This document shows positions 1 to 9,120 of a DNA stretch of 29,803 nucleotides, piece after piece; position 1 is the first letter of the stretch, and the number at the start of each line of letters is the position of its first letter. A program made the translations under genes and the position numbers. This DNA is from Apostichopus parvimensis. Its lineage: Eukaryota > Echinodermata > Holothuroidea > Aspidochirotida > Stichopodidae. The DNA lies in the NCBI GenBank assembly GCA_000934455.1, contig KN884486.1, forward strand, positions 44,585 through 74,387, written 5' to 3'. Under the pieces are notes generated by a model. The model saw only the letters and a list, made by a program, of their open reading frames with translations, did not search any database and was not told the origin of the DNA.

Positions 1-470
1 CTACATCTAACATAATATCTTCTGTGATTCAAGCTTGTTCATAAAACTAAAAGGTTTTAAGGTAAAGAGATTTTCAGAATTGACACGAATAGTAACACAC
101 TTTGTTCGCTTTAGGTAAATTGATATCAACAAACTATAAGGGAGAGATAGATAAATATTACCAGATGCGGATCCAGGATGCCTCTCCCCCCCCCCCCTTG
201 ACCCTACCAACTTCCCACCAGGTAGTTATTGGCACAAGTTAGCGTTTAAGACTACATTTTAAGCCTACCATCTAGGCTAAATATGCCTCATAATGCACTT
301 TTTGATATATAAGATTGTATTATTTTTTTACGCGAAACAGTGCCCCTAGACCATACCACTTAAGAGTCGTCTGAAAAGACATCACGATCATACTATTCAA
401 TTCTTGGATCCTCCCCTTGCTTCAACTACCGTAATATTTCTACGTAATATCTCAGAGCGATACAAATGAC
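1..470. repeat. Dispersed repeat copy 1 (pairs with 8088-8616)
   Basis: This stretch is clearly related, in direct orientation, to 8088-8616. Both begin with ctacatctaacataatat or a close variant. Both contain tgcggatccagg followed by a C-rich run, and both end in ccgtaatatttct...tacaaatga. By eye identity is high at both ends and lower, with indels, in the middle. The repeat stops just before the poly(A) signal of the lectin gene. Its left end may lie outside the window. It could be a transposon family or a segmental duplication; no coding potential was seen. Confidence 0.8.
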
Positions 471-475
471 TATGT

Positions 476-481
476 TTTATT
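476..481 (-). promoter_or_regulatory. Poly(A) signal of the C-type lectin gene
   Basis: On the minus strand this reads AATAAA, about 70 bases after the lectin stop codon at 550-552. That spacing is normal for a short 3' UTR and supports 550-926 as the terminal exon. Confidence 0.65.
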
Positions 482-549
482 TTCCTAAATTTTACACGGC
501 TTAATCTTTCACAGTCGGTTTTAAGTTCTTGTCTGCTCATATGCAACTA

Positions 550-926
550 TTATTCGTATTCGCAGATATAACCATACAAGTTTGAGCAAGGATGGTCGCG
601 CCATTTAATACCATCACCCTTCTGACTTATTCTATAACATTCGCTTTTGTCGTTGAAGCTCCTTCTCCAAAAATTTTCGTAGACTTCATGAGTTCCGTCA
701 TCCCAGTGTAAGTTATCTTCTAATCCTTGTAATCCAATCCAATATTGGTGCTGCTCTGAATGGACGAAGCTGTTTATGAAGCTGTTTTCTTCTTCACTCT
801 CAATGAATACGAGATGAGACGAAAAGCTTTCGCAGGTTTGTTGAGCGGTTGTGCGATTAAGGGTATGGGTGTGCACAACCTTGTAGTAGGAACCTCCAAA
901 CGACTCTCCAAACCCTGCTGGACTTT
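550..926 (-). CDS. C-type lectin-domain protein, terminal exon
   Basis: This is the last coding exon of a secreted or membrane C-type lectin-like protein and encodes about 124 residues. CTLD landmarks appear in order: AQQTC (Cys 1), the YWIGL core strand, HWDDGT, SEC (Cys 2), KWRDHPC (Cys 3), and YGYICE (Cys 4) just before the stop. The four cysteines fit the short-form CTLD with two disulfides. The EPN or QPD sugar motif is absent, and the WND position reads WRD, so canonical calcium-dependent sugar binding is doubtful. The start at 926 is a splice acceptor, ctttttgtcttatag, which splits a codon in phase 1. The open frame continues to 1020, but that part is not CTLD-like. Phase 1 matches the donors of the stalk exons upstream, giving a KD-E-SPAG junction. 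Ligand and tissue cannot be read from the sequence. Confidence 0.9.
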
Positions 927-1218
927 CTATAAGACAAAAAGACCCTATTGAAAGTTGCGATGTTACCTTCTTACTCTTAGTACACATTTGAGAATACATT
1001 GGTCGGATCTGATCACGCAACGGCGTTCAACTTCTTAGTGTGAACGCTCGTGAACTCATACATTTCGGGGTGGGGGGGGGGGGATCTGAGCCCGGAACGG
1101 CGATCAAGATAACAGTGTGAACGCTCCGGGGATCACGCGACCAGGTTACTTGCCCTGGTCAGTTCCTCGTGAACAAAGACGAACGTGATTCTAAAGCCTG
1201 GAGTACCGTAGTCGTATA

Positions 1219-1257
1219 ACCAGGGAGCTGCTACTCTAACATTAGCAGCTCCCTGGT
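1219..1257. repeat. Perfect hairpin, 15-bp stem and 9-nt loop
   Basis: The arms accagggagctgcta (1219-1233) and tagcagctccctggt (1243-1257) are exact reverse complements. The hairpin lies in the putative lectin intron beside a GC-rich patch in which agtgtgaacgctc occurs twice (1037-1049 and 1114-1126). Its function is unknown, and it may be part of a degraded mobile element. Confidence 0.85.
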
Positions 1258-1623
1258 ATAGCAACTAGCCGATTGAATTTTAAACAATCAAGGTGACCTT
1301 TTCGCTATTGCTCTCTATGAACTCTAGGAACCGTCATTTACAGGTCCCTGCTCAAATATGGACACGTCATAGATTAGTTTGATTACCTCTCCGAGGGAAA
1401 GGAAGATCCTGGCTCCCATGCGTTTTCAAACGTGAACAAGGCCAATAATAGTGTTACTGTGTGAATCATTACAAATGAACAAACAAAGACAAATTTGCAG
1501 TTGTTAAAGCGATGTGATCGAGACGATTGTAATTGGCCATGGTTGATTAGAATAGAACATCTTGCAGATGTGCCAGCTCTCCTTAACACAAACAACAATA
1601 TTCTAACTTTTATGTGGGTAAGC

Positions 1624-1729
1624 TTTAGATTATGACAATAAGTAAAGAAACACGTAGCTAACACATGTTACCAATCAATATTGGTAACATGTGTTACTAT
1701 GTGTTCCTTTACTTATTGTCATTATCTAG
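1624..1729. repeat. Foldback (inverted repeat), arms about 50 bp
   Basis: The left arm runs from ttagattatgacaataag to acatgttaccaat. The right arm reads attggtaacatgtgtt...cttattgtcattatcta, which is its reverse complement with a few mismatches and one small indel. There is almost no spacer (centre near 1678). This is a typical foldback MITE-like structure inside the intron of the lectin gene. Confidence 0.85.
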
Positions 1730-2159
1730 ATATTGACAAATGAGAAGAGGAAAGTTATGCGAAAGATCTAATTATTTTGAAGACAATTAACATATCTCAC
1801 ATATATCTGAAACAGCTTTGTTCGAAGTTTAAGCCATGATTTTCTTTAATGCTCGATTGTCGCTATAATATGTTACATAATACCGTTTTATTGCAATTTG
1901 TTAACGATGGCGCGCTTTTACTTAGCTATTGCGTTAAAGGATCGCCTAGTATCTGTTGAATTTCTTCTGTGTTAAGGGCGAACAAAAAGACCGACTTCCA
2001 GACGTTATTTCTTTTCCTTGTCACATTTTCATTGTAAAAATAAACACTGGTATTGCTGTTATTAATGCAGGTATAAGGTAATTTTAAAAGCTTGTTTTAT
2101 GAATCAACAACAATCACCAACTCTGTCCGTATTAAATCAAATTTGCCATGCTATATTAC

Positions 2160-2196
2160 CATCCTTTGTAGTGTCAATTTTTGGTTCCCCCTGCAC
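2160..2196 (-). pseudogene. Diverged remnant of the stalk exon
   Basis: On the minus strand the last 12 codons read GEPKIDTTKDG-like, ending AAAGGATG before gtaata. This matches the KEPEVSTTKDG end of the intact copies. The rest of the exon is not recognisable, and no phase-1 acceptor is obvious, because the nearby AG dinucleotides give phase 0 or 2. The intron-like sequence between it and 2330 also resembles the intact blocks. It is probably a dead or very short exon at the lectin-proximal edge of the array. Confidence 0.5.
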
Positions 2197-2329
2197 CAGC
2201 AATGTTTGACTAGTGGTCAACATTAAGTACCGTATTAAAACAGAATAAATTGAACCGAATTGCATTAGGTTTTGTAGTAATATGGATATTAATTAACATG
2301 AACTAACCAAAATCAACAAAATATCTTAC

Positions 2330-2440
2330 CATCCTTTGTAGAGGGTACTTCCGGTTCCTTCTCCTTTGTGGTGACAGTCTTTGACGTGGGTTCAACTGCA
2401 CTGTTGTCACCCCCATTACTTGAACCAGGTCCTCTAGAAA
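2330..2440 (-). CDS. Lectin stalk exon, copy A
   Basis: This is a 111-nt internal exon in phase 1-1. The acceptor is cacattctag and the donor is GATG|gtaagat. It encodes 37 residues rich in Ser, Thr, Pro, Lys and Glu, starting VSRGPGSSNGGDNSAVEPTS and ending PEVPSTKD. It has no Cys and no hydrophobic segment. The composition suggests an extended, possibly O-glycosylated stalk. As the copy nearest the lectin exon, it would join it as KD-E-SPAG. It is about 726 bases from the next copy. Confidence 0.75.
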
Positions 2441-3055
2441 CTAGAATGTGTGTAATATAAATGGAAGAAAGCAGTGAAATAGAAATAGTATTCCAAACAT
2501 TCTTTGTTTGATCTAATGTCTTCACTAAAATTGTTCATAAAGAACCAATTCTAAGCATTCTTTTTTGTCTTAGAATACGGACCAGAAACTTATATGCAGG
2601 GATATCCTACTTGGTCCGACGTCGGCTTGACGTTTTGCCCGTCACTGATATAGTAATACAGGGCTGAGTCGGTGCTTTTGTCCCCACCCACCCCCCTCTC
2701 TCCTCCTCTTCCGTCTCGATAAAAGAAAACATTTAGAATTCGATAACAAGTTGTACGGGTGTCCTCATCTTAAACTTGATCAGGTCTTTAGAGTGTTGTA
2801 TCTGTGAATATTTAACAAATGGTGTTTTCTAAACAGACTGGAACAATTATTATCTTTGGGGGGGGGGGGGGCGGGAAGTGGAAGGAATAACGTCTTGATC
2901 ATGTAATAACCATGCATGTATATCAATATGCTTCTGATGGTCTGTAGGCTTATTTATTCTTTAAGTGCTTTAACTTACCCAAATTGCATTTTGTTTTGTG
3001 GAGGTGGTAGATATTTTTATAGAAATGAACTGAACAAATCAATAAACTTGCTTAC

Positions 3056-3166
3056 CATCCTTTGTAGTGGATACTTCCGGTTCCTTCTCCTCTGTGGTGG
3101 CAGTAGTTGACGTGGGGTCAACCGGACTATTGTCACCCCCATTACTTGAACCAAGTCCACTAAAAT
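3056..3166 (-). CDS. Lectin stalk exon, copy B
   Basis: This has the same 111-nt phase 1-1 structure, with acceptor cacattctag and donor GATG|gtaagc. It encodes DFSGLGSSNGGDNSPVDPTS and then TTATTEEKEPEVSTTKD. Compared with copy C, nine codons differ and only one difference is silent. The surrounding intron is a recognisable duplicate of the one around copy A, including its homopolymer G run and the conserved tggtccgacgtcggcttgac block. Confidence 0.75.
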
Positions 3167-3842
3167 CTAGAATGTGTGTTTCATGGAAGAAAGCAGTGAA
3201 ACAGAAATAGTATTCCAAACATTCTTTTTTTGTCTGATCTAATGTCTTTACTAAGAATGTTCTATGGTAGGGTAACCGTGAGTAAGGTTCCTTTTGTTTT
3301 TTGATTTGCTAAAAGAAAAACAGTTCTAAGCTCTTTTTTGTCTTAAAATATGGACCGGAAACTAAAATGCAGGGATACCCTCCTTGGTCCGACGTCGGCT
3401 TGACGTTTTTCCCGTCACTGAAATAGTAGTACATGGCTCAGTTGGTGCCGTTTCTACGGCTTGGAAAATTTTTCTACATTTTCGCCCCCCCCCACCTTCT
3501 TCCGTCTCGATATCAGAAAATATTAGAATTTGATAACAAGTGTATGTTTGTCGTCATCTTAAACTTGCTCAAGAATGTTGCATCTGTGAATATTTAACAC
3601 ATAGTATTTTCTTAACAGATTGAAACAATTATTATCCGGGGAGTGGTGGGGTGGGGGGTGAGGGTAAGGGAAGGAATAACGTCTTTATCCTTTAATAACC
3701 ATGCATGTATATCAATATGCTTCTGATGGTCTTTAAGCTTATTTCTTCTTTAAGTGATTTAACTTACCCAAATTGCATTTTGTTTTGTGGAGGTGGAAGA
3801 TATTTATAGAAATGAACTATACAAATCAACAAACTAGCTTAC

Positions 3843-3953
3843 CATCCTTTGTAGTGGATACTTCCGGTTCCTTCCCCTTTGTGGTGGCAGTGATTGACGT
3901 GGAGTCAACCGGACTGTTGACACCCTCATTACTTGAACCAGGTCCACTAGAAT
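3843..3953 (-). CDS. Lectin stalk exon, copy C
   Basis: This is a 111-nt phase 1-1 exon with acceptor cacatgatag and donor GATG|gtaagc. It encodes DSSGPGSSNEGVNSPVDSTS and then ITATTKGKEPEVSTTKD. The block between copies C and D is only 477 bases. It lacks roughly 280 bases of intron that the other blocks share, including the tggtccgacgtcgg segment, which indicates an internal deletion. The exon itself is intact. Confidence 0.75.
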
Positions 3954-4319
3954 CTATCATGTGTGTTTCATGGAAGAAAGGAGTGAAAAACATTACATAT
4001 ATTCCAAACATTCTTTGTTTCATGGTAGGATACCATTGCCTTAAGTTACTTATTATAGTGTAACATCAGATGTTTAATGGTAGGATATATGAACATTTAC
4101 CACATGATGTTTTTCTAAACAGATTGTAACAATTATTATCCGGGGGAAGGAATAACGTCTTGATCATGTAAAAACCATGCATGTATATCAATATGCTTCT
4201 GATGGTCTTTAAGCTTATTTCTTCTGTAAGTGCTTTAACTTACCCAAATTGCATTTTTTTTTTGTGGAGGTGGGAGATATTAATATAAATGAACTATACA
4301 AATCAATAAACTAGCTTAC

Positions 4320-4430
4320 CATCCTTTGTAGTGGATATTTCCGGTTCCTTCTCCTTTGTGATGGCAGTGATTGACGTGGGGTCAACTGCACTATTGTCAC
4401 CCCCATTACTTGTTCTAGGTCCACTAGAAA
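4320..4430 (-). CDS. Lectin stalk exon, copy D
   Basis: This is a 111-nt phase 1-1 exon with acceptor cacatgatag and donor GATG|gtaagc. It encodes VSSGPRTSNGGDNSAVDPTS and then ITAITKEKEPEISTTKD. It is the most upstream intact copy. The GPRTS in place of GPGSS, together with two Ile substitutions, is unique to it. The next block upstream is truncated at about 5075-5081. The exon preceding copy D in the transcript, presumably carrying the signal peptide, was not identified. Confidence 0.75.
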
Positions 4431-5089
4431 CTATCATGTGTGTTTCATGGAAGAAAGCAGTGCAATAGAAATAGTATTCCAAACATTCTTTTTTGTCTTA
4501 TCTAATGTTTTGACTAAGAATTTGCTATGGTAGGGTAACCCTGACTAAGGTTCCTTTTGTTTTTGATTTGCTAAAGATAAACAATTCTAAGCTCTTTTTT
4601 TTGTCTTAAAATACGGACCGGAAACTAAAACGCAGGGATACCCTCCTTGGTCCGACGTCGGCTTGACGTTTTGCCGGTCACTGAAATAGTAGTACATGGC
4701 TCAGTCGGTGCTTTCGACCCCCCCCCCCCCAACCTTCTTCCGTCTCGATATCAGAAAATATTAGAATTTGATAACAAGTGTATGTGTGTCGTCATCTTAA
4801 ACTTGCTCAAGAATGTTGCATCTGTGAATATTTAACACATAGTATTTTCTAAACAGATTGAAACAATTATTATCCGGGGAGTGGGGGGGGGGGGAGGATG
4901 GGGGATGGTATAACGTCTTGATCATTTAATAACCATGCATGTATACCAATATGCTTCTGATGGTCTAAGCTTATTTCTTCTGTAAGTGCTTAAACTTACC
5001 CAAATTGCATTTTGTTTTGTGGGGGATGGGGGATATTAATAGAAATGAACTAACCAATCAACCAACTAGCTTACCATCCTTATGGTAAG

Positions 5090-6071
5090 TCCATAATCCT
5101 ACAACTTTCTCACATCCAGGCTAGACTCGTATAAACATCCTTATAAAAATTAGTTCGGGTTGGGCTATATGGTTTAGGTAAGCGTTTGCACAAAGGATGT
5201 ATTAACTCCTTGACAAATCAATAAAGGATAAATCACTGTTCGATTTCTCGTTTCAATTTCAAATCAGTTTCTCATAGCCCTACATTAACAATAGACAAGA
5301 CTAAGTATAGTCCAATATGTAATGCCTTAAAGGAGAATCAATACCTAGCAGCATCACAGGTCGATACGATAGAGGTACTTGATTAACAGCTTCCCAAACA
5401 GATAGAGCAAATAATTATTCCATTCAGTGTAATCCCTTCTTACACAAGCCGGAAATGAGGGAGAGGATTCGATTGGCGGACTGGTGTACAACATTCGTAG
5501 GAGCAGTAGGACATATGATTTTGGTTTGAAGGGACAAACCAACAGGTTTTCTCAAAGCTTCCGACAGAATTGATCCTATGTGCTGTGTTTTTAGGCCTAT
5601 GCTTGATTTTTTATTGCCTATGCTTGTTTTCACATCATGCGTATTGATAGCGATTAAGGGGATAAATAAACGGAACTCTAGTTTGACGTTTCAATGACCC
5701 TGTAAGTATAGATATCCCATTATGTTTACCTGAAATGAACAGTGATTGTCCTGAATAAGCTGAAAATCTGGTAACTCGTCAATTAAAAAGAACAAAATAG
5801 TTGCTGCCTGTGGATCGGACAACATCGCTTGGTGCGTATTTAATTTTTCTCTTCTGCATTAGTCCCCATATACACATCTCATTAACTCGCCCTCTTTCCT
5901 ACCTTTCATCGGACAATAGCTTACATAACTAAGACAAAATGATCATTTTCGAAAGCAGTTAAAGGTTTACAGAGACCTATGAACACCATTGTCGTAATCA
6001 CTCTATTAGGCATTACAATCATGAACATAGTTGCAACCCGCATCAAAATCCATCAAAGATTGACCACTTTA
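5090..6071. other. No gene recognised
   Basis: This is unique-looking AT-rich sequence. Minus-strand open frames at 5354-5633 are short and show no domain. A minus-strand ATG near 5827 opens 32 codons ending in a CAG|gtaaac donor-like site. It is not clearly a signal peptide and its phase would be 0, so it is not called as the lectin first exon. Confidence 0.4.
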
Positions 6072-6327
6072 CAAGTCTTTTCTCGATTCTAGGTTAATGT
6101 ATGTGTAAACATTAGCTAATTATGCGCATTGATGATTTACCGGGAGTGACTGACTAATTTTACGTTAGTTATATCTTTGTTTTTATCACCTTGATTTCAA
6201 GTCTTTTCTCAAGTCTAGGTTAATTCATGTGTAATCATTAGCTAATTATGCACATTGATGACGTACAGGGAGTGACTGACTAATTTTATGTCAGATATAT
6301 CTTTGTTTTCATAATCTTGATTTCAAG
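6072..6327. repeat. Two-copy tandem repeat, about 127 bp
   Basis: The unit runs from caagtcttttctc through tctaggttaat, attagctaattatgc, gggagtgactgactaatttta and atatctttgttttc to ttgatttcaag. It occurs twice in direct orientation, starting at 6072 and about 6198, with scattered substitutions. No coding content was seen. Confidence 0.85.
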
Positions 6328-7350
6328 GACTCTGAACACAGGTTTGTGGCCTAAGGCGAAGTTTTAAAATATGTTATTGTCTTCTTTGAAAAGAGGAACA
6401 TCACATTATTCAAATGATATAACTGGGCTTGTAATTAAGGGTTAAAATTCATTAAGGGCTAAAATAAGAAACATTTATGATCGCAACACTCCACGTCATA
6501 GTTTGCACATATTGTATAAGTCTCCAAAATTATCAAAACTTTAGATGTGTATATCTTGGAAGCGAATAAGCTTTTCGTAGGCGTTCAACAGATTGTAAAT
6601 TAGATAACACACAGTACAAATGTAACGAATATGGGCCAAATTGGCTAGGTGCCCGTAATACTTTAAGGCCTATGAAGAATGCACGTTGTTTCGAAAATAG
6701 GTGTTTTAAAAGTTGGGAGGTTAGGTGATGCTTAGGCTACGGCATACCTAAGGCAAAGGATCGAAAGCGGTATAGATCTAGGAAATATGCACGTTCCCTT
6801 ATAAAATAGAATTACATACCCGCGCCACTTCCCTTTCTTACCATCGGACATGGGTGTCTTGAAAGTGGTTCGATACTGGTATATTCAGGGAATATAACAA
6901 ACTCTCTGGTATATTAGCGATACGTTTTCAAATGGTGAGAATTAACAGTGTTGCAATGAAATGTTTCCTAAGTGAAAAGGATTTGCTCATCAATGTGGTT
7001 TCAGTTCAAGAAATGAAAATAATGAACACGTGTTAATGTACTGCATGTAGCCTAGGTACATATTTCATCGACTTTGTTAGTAATAACTATTGCCACCGCG
7101 TAGCAAAAACCTTCTTAAATGTTGTGGTAGCATTCTAGGGTATTATTCGGAAGTTTAGAACTTAAGTTAATAAGTTTATAAGTAATGATTTGCCCACTTT
7201 TGACACATCTAACGTAAAGCATATCTGTTGATATGAAAAACTGGGCAAGCCGAACAACACTAGTTTCTGTGTGCTCTCGTAATATTAAAAACTATGTAAA
7301 GCAAATGAGAATATGAATAGTACGTTGACATATAACATGGTTACATTGAA
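6328..7350. other. No gene recognised
   Basis: No coherent reading frame, RNA gene or repeat structure was seen here beyond AT-rich sequence. A CCGATG|gtaaga site on the minus strand near 6838 resembles the stalk-exon donor. Only M-S-D-G can be read before it, so it is not called. Confidence 0.4.
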
Positions 7351-7905
7351 GAGCTTGTCTATCTCTAAGTTATTAAATTCATAATAATCTAGCATTAATA
7401 AGAAGAGGGAAAAACACGTCGGTTGTTGATTTAAGGCAAACATAATACAAATCACACAACAAAGCTTTATGAATAGGCCTAAGAACTTAACAAAAACATG
7501 AATAGAATGGAGAGCTTGTCTATCTCTAAGCTATCAAATCCATAATAATCTAGCATTAATAAGAAGGGGAAAAACACTTCGGTTGTTGACTTCAGACAAA
7601 CATACAACTCACACAACAAAGCTTTTGGAATAGGCCTAAGAACGTAACAAAACAAAAACATGAATAGAATGGAGAGCTTGTCTATCTCTAAGTTATTAAA
7701 TTCATAATAACCTAACATTAATAAGAAGGGATAAAAACACGTCGGTTGTTGACTTCAGGCAAACATACAAATCACACAACAAAGCTTTTGAATAGGCCTA
7801 AGAACTTAACAAAAACATGAATAGAACGGAGAGCTTGTCTATCGCTAATATATTAATAGGTAAAAATAAACTAGAGCATTAATAAGAAAGAACACGTCAC
7901 TATAA
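7351..7905. repeat. Satellite-like tandem repeat, unit about 160 bp
   Basis: gagcttgtctatctctaag recurs at 7351, 7512, 7674 and 7831, with spacings of 161, 162 and 157. Each unit also carries cattaataagaag, aaacac.tcggttgttga, cacacaacaaagctt and aataggcctaagaac. There are three full units and a decaying fourth. The minus-strand open frame at 7479-7718 repeats itself because it crosses two units, and is treated as an artefact. Confidence 0.9.
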
Positions 7906-8087
7906 GGCAAATATCATATAACTTGATATGTCATCGATGAGGATGAATTAATACATGCACTGCATGTGAGGGTAATAACGTTAACACACGAGGCTCCATA
8001 TTATTAGTATATATACAACAGGTTTCATTATCTAGTATTCCCTTTATTGACTTTAACACTAAATTAAGTGAAAACTGTCATAGATAT

Positions 8088-8616
8088 CTACAGCTAACAT
8101 AATATATTATGTGATTCAAGCATGTTCATAAAACTAAAAGGTTAGAAGGTAAACAGTTTTGCAGAATTGCTACGATTAATAACACAGTTGCTTCGCTATA
8201 GATAAATTGATATTAATAAGCTATAGGGAAAGATAGATAATTCTAACCAGGTGCGGATCCAGGCTGGTTGTGTACGCCCTCCTCTTCCTCCTCCCCTCTC
8301 CTTCGCCTCTCCTCTCCTCTTTTCATCAAAGCTCAAAAATAATTATCAGCAGTGTTTGCGAACAGACCAAATTGTATGCCTAATATGCATTATAATTATG
8401 CCTCAGAATGTATCATTTGATATCTAACATTGTAGTGTTTCTTATTTCTGAGAGAGTAACCCTTGAACCTATCACTTGAACCACCCTACTACGAGTCATC
8501 TGAACGACCCTATCCCAGACCCACTCTTTGCATAGTTCTGGATCCTCCCATGCTTTCAAATACCGTAATATTTCTGCAACATTTTGAGATTTTAAATTTT
8601 AAAGCGGTACAAATGA
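8088..8616. repeat. Dispersed repeat copy 2 (pairs with 1-470)
   Basis: This is the direct-orientation counterpart of the left edge of the window. It starts ctacagctaacataatat and ends ccgtaatatttctgcaac...tacaaatga. A C/T-rich tract occupies the place of the poly-C run of copy 1. It lies about 290 bases beyond the poly(A) signal of the small secreted-protein gene. Confidence 0.8.
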
Positions 8617-8903
8617 AGGGGTAGCTTGGGCGAAGTGCCTGGTATAGGCATAGCATTTCTTTACCCATATATAACGTAATGATGGGTATTTGGTCCTACG
8701 GGTGAGACAGTTTGGTCTTGAAAGAAATATTAAATACTTATCTTGAAACGTCGTATTTTTTGCGAAAATCCTTTAATTTACGTTAATAGAAAAAGAAGAG
8801 ATTTGATTTAGTTATTGTTTTGCTGTTATTGTAGATTTGATCTAGAAGTCAAAATTAAATGGAAAGAGAGAAACATTAAATGACTACTATGTATTTCTGG
8901 ATC

Positions 8904-8909
8904 TTTATT
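8904..8909 (-). promoter_or_regulatory. Poly(A) signal of the small secreted-protein gene
   Basis: AATAAA lies on the minus strand, about 36 bases past the stop codon at 8945-8947. The UTR context is AT-rich and the spacing is typical of a short 3' end. Confidence 0.65.
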
Positions 8910-8944
8910 TGACAAAAAATACTTAACACAGTCAAAGACTAATT

Positions 8945-9120
8945 TCAATGATAAATTTCAAGTACTTTTTGTTTGCGAATCTTACTTTTGAGTTCTGTTG
9001 ATTCATCTTCATCCAGTTTCACTCCTCCAAATGTGATAATATCGCAATTATCTCCATCTTTGATCCATTCACTCTTCCCCTCCTTGTTGACATTTGTTTT
9101 GTAGTAGCAAGGCTTTTTTC
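8945..9120 (-). CDS. Small secreted protein, terminal exon
   Basis: This exon encodes about 58 residues, including a KKPCYYKTNVNKEGKSEW region, KDGDNCDIITFGG, and a charged tail DEDESTELKSKIRKQ. The acceptor is atttactttgcag, and a codon is split in phase 1. That fits the phase-1 donor of the signal-peptide exon at 10262-10328, and the join reads TE-G-KKPC. The spliced product would be about 80 residues. Only two cysteines are visible in the mature part. The C-YY...W..DGDNC pattern loosely recalls one half of a von Willebrand C-type domain, but I do not assign a family. An intermediate exon may have been missed in the 1.1-kb intron. Confidence 0.7.

Larger units (their letters stand above)
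927..2159 (-). other. Intron between the lectin exon and the stalk exons
   Basis: No exon with matching phase was recognised in this 1.2-kb stretch. It holds a GC-rich patch with a poly-G run (1071-1082), a 15-bp stem hairpin at 1219-1257 and a large foldback at 1624-1729. The minus-strand open frame at 1383-1664 crosses part of the foldback and has no recognisable domain, so it is not called as a gene. Confidence 0.5.
2197..5089. repeat. Tandem array of exon-plus-intron blocks
   Basis: Four and a fraction blocks are tandemly duplicated, each holding one stalk exon and its intron. Exon-to-exon spacings are 726, 787, 477 and about 752 bases. Conserved intron landmarks include ggaagaaagcagtg, tggtccgacgtcggcttgac, cttccgtctcgat, a poly-G run, ccatgcatgtatatcaatat and aaattgcattttg. 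At the upstream edge only the first seven bases of a fifth exon remain (5075-5081). They end in a small inverted repeat, cttaccat-cctt-atggtaag (5070-5089). Confidence 0.9.

Noticed and set aside
760..951. 63-codon plus-strand frame
   Set aside because: It is the antisense shadow of the lectin exon.
927..1020. N-terminal extension of the lectin frame to an ATG at 1020
   Set aside because: A strong pyrimidine-rich acceptor at 927 gives the phase that matches the upstream donors, and the extension has no CTLD or leader features.
5700..5830. Minus-strand ATG with 32 codons and a gtaaac donor as a lectin first exon
   Set aside because: The phase would be 0, not 1, and the peptide is acidic without a clear leader pattern.
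6820..6850. CCGATG|gtaaga donor resembling the stalk-exon end
   Set aside because: Only four residues precede it and there is no acceptor or leader. It is probably chance.
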